NCBI GenBank assembly: GCA_965153455.1
Contig: OZ234494.1
Span: forward strand, 24,738,001 to 24,802,000
DNA from: Sphagnum compactum
Taxonomy: Eukaryota; Bryophyta; Sphagnopsida; Sphagnales
Reading direction: 5' to 3'
Length of the DNA stretch: 64,000 nt
The notes beneath the pieces were generated by a model. The model searched no databases and was not told the origin of the DNA. It saw only the letters and a program-made list of their open reading frames with translations. The translations under genes were made by a program, and so were the position numbers. Shown here in pieces: positions 46,291-58,322 of this stretch (position 1 is its first letter; the number at the start of each line of letters is the position of its first letter).

Positions 46291-49200
46291 AGAACACCTA
46301 AACTCTTAGCTTGAGGAAAAAAAACATTATTCTACCTTCCATTTTAAGGCAATGCATGAATTAGACAAGTCTATGATTAGGACAAATGGATGAAAATGGA
46401 ATTGTACAATAGATGAAATTAAATTATTTGAGGACTCTTTTTTCTTGAATTAATAAGTTCATCCATTAGTTCCAATTTCATTGGTCTTCAACTTTTCAAC
46501 ATTTTGAACACAATTTGACATTCAAAAAAATTGACTCTTAGGGAAGATGAATAAATGGATAAATGATTTTCATTAATTAAAAACTTCATCCTTTTCTCAA
46601 CTTTCATAAATGTTAAACAAGTGCATTGAAAGGCTTTCATCGAATAACATTGAATCTCATGCATACTTAAAAGTTTATCACAAAATTATGTACATTCAAA
46701 AAATTGAAATGAAATTTTTTGTTGCGCATCTTTTCTTATTCAACAATGAAGTTGATGTCACATTAATTCATTGCACTTGTTTGATGTTGTCCACTGTAGG
46801 CCACATCAATGTATTGAATTGCCATTGTGATTGAGCAAAACAAACATTCATTGTTCTTTCATAATTAATATCAAATGAACGAGGGGTTTGATATTTGTTC
46901 CTTGACCAATCATGCCACCAATCATTGCATGTAAAACAATGTATGTATATCTATTGAAATTAACTTGAATTAATAACTTCTTAACCCATGAAAAATGGGT
47001 CCTAGGGCACAATACTTTCCTTTTTATGGGTGCAATTATGTGTATATTCCATCAATACAATTGTGAACTTGAAACATGGAAGAAAGATGTTCAACTTTTG
47101 TTTATTTTGTATTAAACTTATTAGAATATGAGTTTAAATGAGATATTGGAAGGAAATAAAACATTTTTTTTATTAACACATGTTTTATCACAATGAAATG
47201 CATATATCAAGTTATGAAGGTTGTTCAAATGAACATTTATTTATGAACTATACATGGTAGATATAGGGATTTGGTGAGTTAAACTTAATCTTGTCAATGG
47301 TTAATGTTTAAAAATTGGTTCATATGTTGACCATCTTTGTAGGATAACAATTTTATGATAATGTGGTAATATATAAATGATATCTTCATTGTGATTGTTT
47401 TCATATGGTGACTTTCTTTGATGGTGGGCTACTGTCATTAGTATGAAGTTCAAAGTTTAGCATATTACTTAAACATCAACTAGCAAAATAAAAACACAAC
47501 GGTGAATTTGGATTAAAAGTACTAACCAAACAAACAATTTATGATTATTGAACATCTAGTCTTAAAAAAAACAATGCCTACATAGATTAAGTGTATAATT
47601 TAATAATTATATTTGCCAATATGAATTTCATGGATGTGATGAACACATAATCATGCATGGTAGATAATTTAATGGCCCTTGAATGTTGGATTTGCGTAAT
47701 GGCTAAGGACGTGTATTTGCGTTTCACATTCCTTACTTACATGTAAACATGTAAATCTTTACATTTCATCTTTGTAGTTGAATTCACCTTCCCTTGGAGG
47801 AGAATTTCACCTTTGAAATTTCAGAAATCTTACAAAAATATAAGGTACCTTACACTTTTCTAAGATTCTTGAATTTAAGAACTCATTTGTGTGAAGGAAA
47901 TACCCATTTTCAACGTTTCTTGGATTCTTGAACTCGAGCTCAAGCTATTGCCCTTGATTTGGCCTTCAAATCCAAGAAAAAACTCACATGGGTTCCTTAC
48001 CCTATACATAATAACTTTATGTTAATATACAAACATATTTGGAGGAATTTGAAAACCAAATGAAATGTTTATAATGGTTACATAAGAAGTGGGCATACTT
48101 GATTTTGAAAATTTGAAATTGTATGAACTCATGATATGTGTTATAAAAAATGTTTCGATGGAATTATTTCAAACACATTTGTTGGTACACGTATGCATGG
48201 TTAACTTGCCATTGGGGAATTAAAATGAATGTGTTTTGAAATCTTGTATGGGTTTAGTCAAGGTTGGGTTGATATTAACATGGAAATGGATGAAAAACAT
48301 GTAAGGTGTAGAAAGATAATCATATTGAGATTCAAATGTGCCAAGGTGTCCAAGTTCATTTTCAATTCATTGCTAATGATATGCGAATTTTTTTCCAATT
48401 AACAACAAGAAAACAAGAAATGTGGTTTTTTGGGGGTTTTATTTTGTCAATTTTCAATGAAAATGCAATCAAATTCAATAGATCTTTATGTTCAATTTTA
48501 GTGCTAACTAAAAATTATAGCTTGTTTATTATTAAATTTAGCTAGCATTTTAAATGGATGATCATCACTTTGCTTGCATGAAAAAAAACAAAACATTAAT
48601 GAACAAAAGAACATTGATCCCCATAAAATACTAAACTTTACAAATGCGGATGACTACAAAAGCCATAATAACCCGTGTAAAATCTCAATAAAAAAGCTTT
48701 AAAGGTTTGGTTTGGATGGGTGTGGGGTTATTTATTTTTATATTAAATAAATAATAGATGGACATGGATATGATAGTTGCATGATGGAAATTAACAATAG
48801 CATCACAAATAGACATGATCAATTCAGTTCAAATATGCATTACAACTTGATAAGTCAATCGTGAAAGCTTATATGAGTAGTTGCATGCTATTGGCTTAAT
48901 AAACTTGTCACTCGTTAATGAACCATTACAATCCATTTGAAAATATTGGTCAACAATGGATTGAATGTGTAGGGGTTGTCACCTAATGGTGGAAATAATA
49001 TCCACATGTGATGGGTTAATAAGTTAAGGCTATTGATAAGTCAAACAAGACACTTGAGGGGTTTTCAGGGTCAAATCTTTGGTTTAAATAAATTAGTGTT
49101 TAGATGTTTCTATATGGAAACTTATGAAGCTACCTATTCATATTTTTGTTAGATACAATATAGGAAACTAAAGAATTATTTGAAATATCAATTTAGGTGT

Positions 49201-52200
49201 GGTGAGCCCAATGTAAAGTTTATGTTTCTAGTTACATGTGGCCAAAACCCAAAGGATTCAATTTTATCTAATTTTGATTGCAAGTTTTAAAAATAATAAT
49301 AATTGACATGTGTTAAATGAAATAACCAAGGATGTGGAAACGAAGATATCATAATTAATGTTATAAATTAATTTGAATGATCTAAGTTAAGATACCATAT
49401 GTGATTTTGATGTCAAGTTATTAACTTTAAAAATAGATGGATGTATAAGTTACTTAACAAACATGATGGGAAACAAACATTAATTTTTATTATATGCATC
49501 TTATATGTTATTGACACAAGGTCATGTTTTGACATAACAATGGGTGGAGGTGAAATATTGTTGGCATCAAAAAATGTTACAATGATATTGGCTAACATTT
49601 TTCTATTAACAACATTAAAGATGTCATGTTAAGTACCTTGTGAATCAGCTAAATCAATGTAATAAGATCCAATGTTGTAGTAACCAATGTTGACCAGGTC
49701 TAGGTCTAAAAACCAAACTTGGTGGGTCTACATATACTCGTACCCAACTTGAATATGGGCATAACAAGTCTAAACATGTACCTAAATTCAGTTTAGAATT
49801 GGACTTTGCAAGTTTTTAAAGGGTTTTTACAAGGTCTATATCATATGGTTCAATAGGGGTTAAGGTTTTAGGTTTAAATGGGGTTAGGGTTTCTAGGTTC
49901 TAGGGTTTTGAATCTTGAGGTGTTTGGTCCACACCTATTATAAATTATTCAAATGTACAATCTTTTTCTTTTCATCATTTAATAAAGGGACCTTTCCTGG
50001 ACCATCTGACCAACAAGAGTAAAACTTACCCATAGGAAATTGCTTCAAACCCCTCCTTATGTTTTGTTTGAAATACACCAACTAAAGAATACACATGTCC
50101 TTCTTTGACACAATTTCAAATGTGTTTTATGGTTTAATGTACAATTCAAGGCAATGAATGCCATGTGTTGAATGTTATTGAATGGGCTTGGAACCAATCT
50201 TGAACCCAAGCTTGGAACCATGCAATATAAAGGTCTAAAACTAGCCACACCTTATAAATGGCACTTACAAGCCTCATAAAACCTATAATTGTTGACTAAA
50301 AAATCGACCATCTACAAAATTGAACCTTAGGATCAACGTGTTTTGAAAATATTCCTTATACCTAAAATAGAGGGGCTTCTATCTTTCAAAACGTTATAAA
50401 CATAAACCCAATGATTATTCTAAAACCCAACAACCAACCAACCAACAGTAATAATTTAACAAGGTTTCTAATATCACCAAATAACCAAAATTGGAATAAG
50501 TTCATGACTATTGCATTGTCCCATGAAATGTGTATACATATCCATTTCTTAAACTTCATAAGTGACGATAACCATTAAAAGTAGTCCATGGGAGAAAATC
50601 AAAATTTTACTACCATTGATATGCACATTTGTCTCAATATTTAAAGGTGAAAATGATGTTAAGAGTTTTGAAATCATCCATTGACTATGATTGACATTTT
50701 TAAAATAATGTAAAGGAAATCAAAGTCATGTTTAATATAAGATGCACATGAATACAATATGGGGCAAGATGATGTGGGTAACAATGAAGATTGAATCAAC
50801 TTAGATGAAATCCATTTGTTTCAATAACATATTTAAACTTTAGAATATGCAATAATTTTGTAAAGGCTTATGCAAAGGTGTGTATGGAGAACACAACAAA
50901 AATGCAATTGAATTGATGGTGGAATTTTATTTTGATGTAGATGTGTAATGAATTGACATAAAGTTTGATATTCTTTGTTGACCTGTCTAAAAGCAACATG
51001 TAGTTCATGTTGGATGCAACTATTACATTTCATAATTTGTGCATAGGCGCAATTAAAAGTTTCAACCAAATTATTGTAAACATTATTCTTAAAACAAATT
51101 CAAACATTGATAATTCATCATGTACTAATGATTTTGCCCTTGCCCAAGCTCAAACAAAAATCATAACAAATAATGAAATTATGTAACATGCTTAAAAAAA
51201 ATTTAAATTACAAAATGGATTTCATAAAAAAACCAAATAACATGTACAATACATCTAAATCTTTCATTATCAACCACATATTTGGTTCCAATTCCGAGAC
51301 AAAATTTTATCTTGAAATCCTACATTAATGCAAAGTCTCTTTTCATTTGGTAGAGCCAAATTCCAATACAAGTTGAGGATAAACACAAAAGACATACCAA
51401 TAAAGTCATCATGATTTCAAGACACAAACAAGAGACAAAATGTTGGCATGTGATCACAAGGTGAAAACATGAAACTTATTACTCAATCATAAATAAGAAA
51501 GCAAAAAAAAAAAAGATAATGTTTTTGTGATGCATTATATTAGATGAGTCTATACCCATGGGGGAAAGGCTTATGTTAACATCCTTAAAACCACCATATT
51601 GTAGACCCATTCACAATGCCAACCCTTGGGTTTGGTGTACATGCTTCCACACTTGGCACATTTTACACCATGTCTCATACCTCTATTACAAAAGCCAATG
51701 CAACAAAAGTGAGAAATGCCAAAAGAAGTACATGGGATGTGTTATCTTGATTTGATATTCATACATGTCTTGATTTAAACTAGAGATAATGGAATGAAAA
51801 ATAATCTAGCCCACTTTTCACACTATTTGCATGTGTTTTTTTCACACCCACACAATACATGATTCACCTTGGTATGCAAATGCATACTAAAGTGTGGATT
51901 AACATGCGCCACGTGACCTACCATTTTCACCAAATATTGTTGTAGAACACTCATTTTCTTGGTCACATCCAATTTTAGGTATTTTATATTACATATTTCA
52001 TGACGAAGTTGTGAAGGAAGAAAATGACATCCCATGCAATTAAGTATGTGGTGGGAATTTGAGGGAAGTCTTGTTTGCATTTTTAAAAAAAAAGTTGTAC
52101 ATAAGATATATTTTCATTGCACAATTACTAGAACTTTGTAATAATCAACAGCCTTTTCTATTTTCAATAATTTAATATGGTAGTTTTGACTAATGTTTGG

Positions 52201-53740
52201 CACAAAATAATTTGCAAAAGGTATGGCTGAAAAACATATATACTTAATTTTATGTGTCAAAATCTTTGAAAATTCAATTTCAAATCTATATGGGGTCGTC
52301 CATTGTGACATTTTTCAAAAAAATTGTCATTTTGATTATTTTCATCATTTAGTTTGTTAAGATCTATTTTTGATGTCTTTTCTAAAATTTTAATTAAACT
52401 TGAAACATTTATTAAGACCATTTGATATCCTCATTTGTGACAATATGTGGTGCTTCAAATTATTATTTTAACCTTTTTGTTTTTCATGCTACCAACTTTT
52501 TCATGTCCAACCTTCAAATTTTCATTTGTCAAGTTTTGTGTATCAATTCAAAATTTCCTGTCATTTTAAAATTAATTTAATCATGCAATTAAATCATCCT
52601 TTTGTAATGGAAATTTCTTTGAATCTTCAAATATCTAAGTTTTAAAAAATAACTTTTAAGCATGTTGGATATTAAAATCAAGTTTTCAAAGTATATTAAT
52701 ATTGCAAACAACTCAATATTCTTAGAGATTCGATCATAAAATCAAAATCATAATTGTGATGCTAAAATTTCCAAGTTTTATGAAGCCTTATGTTAAATCA
52801 TTTCATCTTAAGTTGATGTAGATATTTTCTAAGGTCCAATTCATTTGGTTTTCTAAGTTATAAATTTTCATAAGAAATATTGGACGAGTCTATTTTTAAA
52901 ATAGGGATGTGTTGTTAACAAATTTTTTTTTCAAGAAATAACAAATATTTAGGGTACATGGATTTTTAGTAATAGCCAAACTAGCATGTGAGGTGCTTTG
53001 AAACATAATGTCTAGATTATTTGAAAATTTGTTCAGACAATAGTGGGTTGCTACAAAATAAAATGGAAGGTATATAATTAAAATTTGACACGTGGGTTGG
53101 AATCATATTGCTTGGATTGATACATTAACTTTTACTATATGGGACTAAACCATTTTGATTTTAATTTTAGAAGATAAATTGCAAATCAAAAAAAATATTT
53201 ATCTATATAAATGAATCAATTAATTAATTGTTAATAAATTATTGACATTTTGTCATAACAATAATGATTTAGGTGAACATGTGTTCAAATTAATGTTTGA
53301 ATATTGAAACTTGAATATGTAATTACCATGTGTCAAACAATAACAAAATATATGAAACAAATTTATGAAATGAAATGATTTTGAGTGTTCACTAGGGTTT
53401 CAAATACCTAGGTGCAATATTAATGTGAAATGGCCAAACTTTTACACATGTAATAGAAGTGAAATCATTAGTTTTATTTCATTACTAACATTTTGTTAAA
53501 ACAATTTGCTTTTTGTGCAATTGCAAATTGTGAAATATTGTTGACATCATTCCAAAATTGGATTCCAATGTCATTGAATGAGTTTTGGTAATCATTATGG
53601 AACCATTTCATTTAATATGCATGAAAAACGAATATTCATGGATGAGTTTTTTCCATCGACCACAAGTTCATTATTTGAATATCAAATGAAATTGTATTAC
53701 AAAAAAAAATGGGTTAATTTTTATGATCATTCATGTAGAT
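46291..53740. other. AT-rich gene desert
   Basis: About 7.4 kb with no ORF above 90 codons, no splice-consistent exons and no retrotransposon motif I can recognise. Short ORFs (for example 46610-46834, 49441-49632, 51558-51755) are of the size expected by chance. A few words like 'tagggtttctaggttctagg' near 49880 are telo-box-like. Confidence 0.55.
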
Positions 53741-53749
53741 AATGTGGTT

Positions 53750-53815
53750 GTTCATGGATGGGTTTCATCCATGAACATCCACCATTTTAAACCCATCCAT
53801 GAACATCCACCTTTC
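53750..53815. repeat. Short palindrome plus direct repeat
   Basis: 'gttcatggatg' (53750-53760) pairs with 'catccatgaac' (53767 on). 'atccatgaacatccacc' occurs twice, at about 53767 and 53795. Confidence 0.65.
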
Positions 53816-55077
53816 ATATAAAATGGATCAAGTTTATACATGATCATCTAGTCTTTTTGTGTAAATGGATGTGCAGGTAAGAGAGGGTGGAAGTGAAGCT
53901 TATTCAACAAAGAAAGAATAAAAGGGGGGAAAAGGGTAAATGGTAGGCATGAAGAACAAAGGTTAGGTATGGAGTATGAAAAAATGATATCTTGTAACCA
54001 AGGTTTAAATAACTATAACAATAATAATAATAATAATTTATTATTATTATTATTATTATTAAAAATCAAATTCCTCAAGTAGGTTCATTAGTGAACACAC
54101 CTACCATTAATTATAACTAAATGGCAATTATCCTAGGTGGGTTGTAGCATTTTTGCAAAATAGTTGTTACAAGTGGCAACCTAGGAAGCATCTAGGTTTC
54201 GATGAGGCTAATTTAATTAATATTATTTTTTTAAAAATGATTTTTAAAATTAAAAAATTGGGTATTTTTAATTTCATTTTCTAAAAAAAGATTGGCCACA
54301 GCTTTGAAGTTTTATCACAAAAGAAATATAGCTAGTCCTTTGCATCATGGTCTTGTGATTCCACTTTTAACTCAATTTTCACATTTAATTAAAAAAATTC
54401 CGTATTAGAATTTACCTAAAATTCTCTTTATAAATCCTTGGAATCCCATCTTTACGATTTATAAAGAGAAATTTAGGTAAATTCTAATTTATAAAAATTA
54501 TAAATTTATAAAAAATTGGGAGAAAGGAAACAATACGTCGAATTGTTAGAAACAAAGGATGGATTAAAAAATATCATTAATTAGTAAAACTTAGACCGCC
54601 TTGAAGAGAGATTCAAATAAGGTTTTTACTTTGATCAAGGCACCTTTACACCTTTTTGAAATTGAATAGGAATTCTTTGGGGGAATGAGCTCTTCCTACA
54701 CAAAAAAATGCCTTCCAAAAAATTGGGATTAAAAAATTAAAATTGAGTTAACTAATATTGCTAATTTTCTAGGAATTAAAAAAATAAAATCCAATATAAT
54801 TATAAAAAAAACCCCCTTGCCCTCCTCCTTCACCACATATAAAAGCCCATAGTTATACTACCAATAAGGAAGAGGTTATTAATCATGTCAATTTTAATCA
54901 TATATGATTTTTTTTTTCAGATTTTTTCATTCAATAGAATTATTTAAATCTAGGACATTCATTTTCTTTATTTTATTAAAATTCCAATAAATTTGAGTTA
55001 TTTCATTTTTGGTTCATAATTATTTTCCAACACAATGGTATAATAACATCCAAAAAAAATAAAAATCTTATAAAAGT
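53816..55077. other. AT-rich DNA, no gene; includes (AAT)n/(ATT)n
   Basis: (AAT)n followed by (ATT)n at about 54020-54062 forms a self-complementary tract. The hairpin at 54405-54487 is listed separately. Nothing else was recognised. Confidence 0.5.
54405..54487. repeat. Near-perfect 32 bp stem hairpin
   Basis: The left arm 54405-54436 and right arm 54456-54487 are reverse complements with a single mismatch (31 of 32), around a 19-base loop. It could be a young foldback or a small-RNA-like hairpin; nothing shows transcription. Confidence 0.85.
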
Positions 55078-55469
55078 GGGGGGGGGGGGGGGGGGGGGTA
55101 AGGTGGGTTAAATATGGGAAGGAAGGGGGGGGTTAAGGTGGGTTTCAACATTTCATGTTCAAAAAGACCTATTTTCTCACCATGGCCCACATGTATTCCA
55201 ACTTTAGACAAAATTAGGGCAAAAATAGTGAGTTTTTGTGGATTAAAAAGAAATTTTCTAGATTTTTTAAGTTGTGGGTTTGTTTGGTTTTACTTATTTT
55301 GGGCATACTTGGGCCCCTTGGGGGTACAATGTTTTGATATCCGCCGGATATAAGCCATCATCCAAACCCCCCCCTTTATAACCTGCCCCCTTTCAAAATG
55401 GCAACCTTCCCATAAAGTAAAGCCTCTCTTGGGATCAACACCTATGGTAGGTACCCCCCCCCCCCCCCC
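55078..55469. repeat. Segment bounded by G21 and C16 homopolymers
   Basis: A run of 21 G lies at 55078-55098, followed by further G-rich text to 55145. A run of 16 C lies at 55454-55469. The enclosed ~350 bp has short ORFs without recognisable content. Homopolymer lengths may be affected by sequencing error. Confidence 0.7.
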
Positions 55470-55935
55470 TTTTCTCTTCTCTCCTTGGTCATTAATATTT
55501 TTGGAAATTTTGAAGAACCCATACACCCTTTCTCACTTACATAATTAATTAGAAAATCCCATTATTAGAAAATCTCCTCCCATTTTGAAAAAGGGTGCCC
55601 ATCTTAAAAAATCACTTCTAATTTTTCTTTAATTAAAAAACCCATCAAGAAAATAAAAGAATTGGAAAGAAAATAAAAAATTCCCAAAATCATATTCCAC
55701 TAAGAATAAAAAAGAAAAAAAATCATCAAAATTTCAAAATAAAATTCCACCAAGAAAAGAAAAGAAAAGAAAAGAACATGGGTTGGAACCTGGAATGGAA
55801 GAGGGGGGGAGGGGAGGGGAGGGGGGGATATACCCGGGGGGTATTTGGAGGCCGGTGGAATATTCGGGCATCCCAACAACCTTGATACCCTGGGAAAAAG
55901 GTCGCAGCTAAGATGGATGATTTTTGGAGTATTAA
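55470..55935. other. AT-rich then G-rich flank upstream of the kinase gene
   Basis: It includes (AAAGA)n near 55755-55775 and a G-rich stretch at 55800-55850 with several runs of four or more G, which could form G-quadruplexes. No gene. Confidence 0.55.
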
Positions 55936-55940
55936 TCTCT

Positions 55941-56205
55941 AGTGCTAATTCCGCGCCCGTAACGTCATATTATTCTCTTCTCTCTGGTTTGTCTGTTGCT
56001 TCATAACTGGCTTCTTAACTTGTCGCGTTCTGTGCCGTAAATGCCATGCTGGAAAATGTAACACCTGTAACGGAAGTATTACAGGGTTTTCTGCACAACG
56101 TGGTGCCAATTCCGAGCGCGTAATGTCATCTTACTCTCTTCTCTGTCGTTTCTCTGCCTCCGCGTAACTGGCTTCCTAATATGTTCCATTCCGTGCCGTA
56201 ATCGC
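55941..56205. repeat. Tandem duplication (~160 bp period) in the kinase upstream region
   Basis: 55941-56050 and 56100-56205 share 'gtgc(t/c)aattccg.gc' then 'cgtaa.gtcat.tta.tctc', 'ttctct', 'taactggcttc' and 'ttc.gtgccgtaa'. The first copy contains ACGTCA, a core of bZIP-type sites; in the second this reads ATGTCA. Confidence 0.7.
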
Positions 56206-58322
56206 TTTGTCTCTGCAGAAGCAGCTCCGGCGCTTTTGCAAGCCTCTCTGTGGGGCCAGAGGGAGAAAGAGAGAGAGAGAGAGAGAGAGAAGGAGGGCGG
56301 ATGGGAGGAGGAACCCGGACGAGTAGGAGGAGCAGGAGGAGGAGCACGAGCACAACAGCAGCAACAACAACAACAACAACAAGCTGATGGCGGAAGATTT
56401 GGCAGTAGTGGAAAGAGTGACAGAACTTGGAGTGGTTGGTGCAAGTGTTTTGAGTCCGAGGTCGAAGTGAAGGAAGGGATAGAGGCTGCTGAGTGCAAGG
56501 GAAGGAAAAGGCGGATGGGGTGTGGGGGATTTTAGAAAGAGCTTTTCTCGTAGGGAAGAAGAAGATCTTATGGTAACAGAGGCTGGGATGCGGCGAGTGC
56601 GTTCTTGAGCAATGCACAGGAGGGAAGAGGAGGAGGAGGAGGAAGAAGAGGAAGAGGAGGAGGAGGAGGAGGAGCAGGGGTGAGTGAGGAAAGTTGGGGG
56701 TTTTTTTTTGATTGGGGAGGGTTTCGGAGACATGGGCAAGTAGTCAGCAAAAGAAGAAAGAATGGGTATGGTGCCGATCTGTATTTGGCAAGTTTTGATG
56801 AGACTTTGAAGGAGGAGGAGGAGGTGCACTTTCTCTTACTCAGGAAGACAGACACAAACAAACACATTCATTTAGGACCTAGAAAAAACCACAACAAAAT
56901 CACAACATCTTTGTGAGTTTTGGAGTCTTTTTTTCCCACACCCATTTCCATTTTCCCTTCTCCTCTCTTCTTCCCTTGTTGGTTTGTCTGTTGTACTTTG
57001 CCCTATTTTTCCATTTCCATCTTCCTCTTTTGATGTGAACTTTTGGTACACATTCCAGCACATACCAGTAATGTCTCACTTGTCAGAGTTTTCCCAGTCT
57101 CCACAACTTGCTGCTCCTGCTGCTGTTGCTATATGCAATATATGTATGTTCTGGCAGCTGCTTAGCAATGTTCTTTTCACTGTGGAGCTCTGCTCTTCAC
57201 ACTTTCCTGGAGGATGTTGTTCTCTAGGAAGGTACGAGAATTTGTTGTAATGAGATATTTACTCTTTGCTCTTGGTGCACAAGCTCTGAACAACATCAGA
57301 AGATTGTGAGTTAGGAGCTCTCCCACATCCTGTGATTGCTGCCCGAGCCTGCCTGCCTGCCCCCTTGGCTCTGGTCAAAGATCTTCATTAGGTCAAATTC
57401 ATGTCCAGGTCTCCAGTGCACACAAGTCCTGCTGTATTATAACATGGTCCTGTTACAGTATTTCGGGAGGATTCGTAGTACGTGTAATGGATGAATCTAG
57501 GTGTCAATCAGTTCCTCTTCTCAATGTTTGAATAGGGTCAAAGTACTTTCTTTTCTACAAGTGGCGGCAGCATGGGAGCTGGCTTATTACTGAAGTATAT
57601 TGTCAGCCTGGTTTGATTGATTTTGGTGCTCACTGAAAGCTTCGTTTCCTTTTTCTAAAAGACTCACCACAGATAGTCAAGTCTCCTCCTTTTGCAGATT
57701 CTGATGCTTAGGTTTAGGAACTGGGATGGTTAGTATACCTCAATCTGGGTGGAGTATCATTTACTCATCTACACTCCACTGGTGGTGCAGTGGGGGTGGA
57801 TGAAGTCAGTTGGTCAGTGCGTAGTCATGGCTGCAGCTCCTCCTCATCACTGCTATTCATAATGAAGGTGATTGATGATAGTCTGGCACTTTGTGAGTGG
57901 CACTCATAAGGTTATGACTGCTGCACTCATTCTTTGTTTTTCATGAGCCTTAAAAGTGTTGTTCACAGAGATTCCTCTGCAATCTTGTGGAGACAATTAG
58001 TGTACCTCAATTTCCCAGTGACATAGAGCCCTGCTAATATACACTAATCTCTAGTGGTTTTTGAGTTTGTTCAGGTGGAGTGGCAGCAAGTGGAGCAAGG
58101 GTGACAAAATGTGCAGATGGGTGGTGCCAAATGGGAGGATGAGGGGTACTGCTGCAGAAGGTCTGTGCAAGGGTGGTTTTAGGGGTGAGGGATGGTAGGG
58201 TGGAAGAACAACAGGTAGTGGCAATGGCTAGGAAACGGGGTTTAAGCTGTATTTGGAGTTAAGGGAGGTTGAAAGGAGGGAAAAAAAGAGCTCTGACAGG
58301 TTCAACAAGGGGGGGCTCAAGG
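56206..58322 (+). promoter_or_regulatory. Presumed promoter and 5' untranslated region of the CDC2-related kinase gene
   Basis: GC-richer sequence with (GA)n at 56264-56290, (CAA)n/(CAG)n near 56350-56382 and (GAG)n at 56625-56675. ORFs spanning these repeats, including Gly/Arg-rich ones, are low complexity and have no recognised protein. The in-frame TAA at 58260-58262 shows that coding starts later. The transcription start is not determinable from sequence. 57895-58060 resembles part of the first coding intron. Confidence 0.5.

Noticed and set aside
49441-49632. 63-codon ORF with slight resemblance to a retroviral-type protease or Copia polyprotein
   Set aside because: The resemblance is a few residues only, without a DTG/DSG motif or neighbouring retroelement domains.
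56236-56916. Gly/Arg/Gln-rich ORFs on both strands
   Set aside because: They are translations of (GAG)n, (CAA)n and (GA)n tracts in the kinase upstream region. All frames are open because of the repeats, and none has a recognisable domain.
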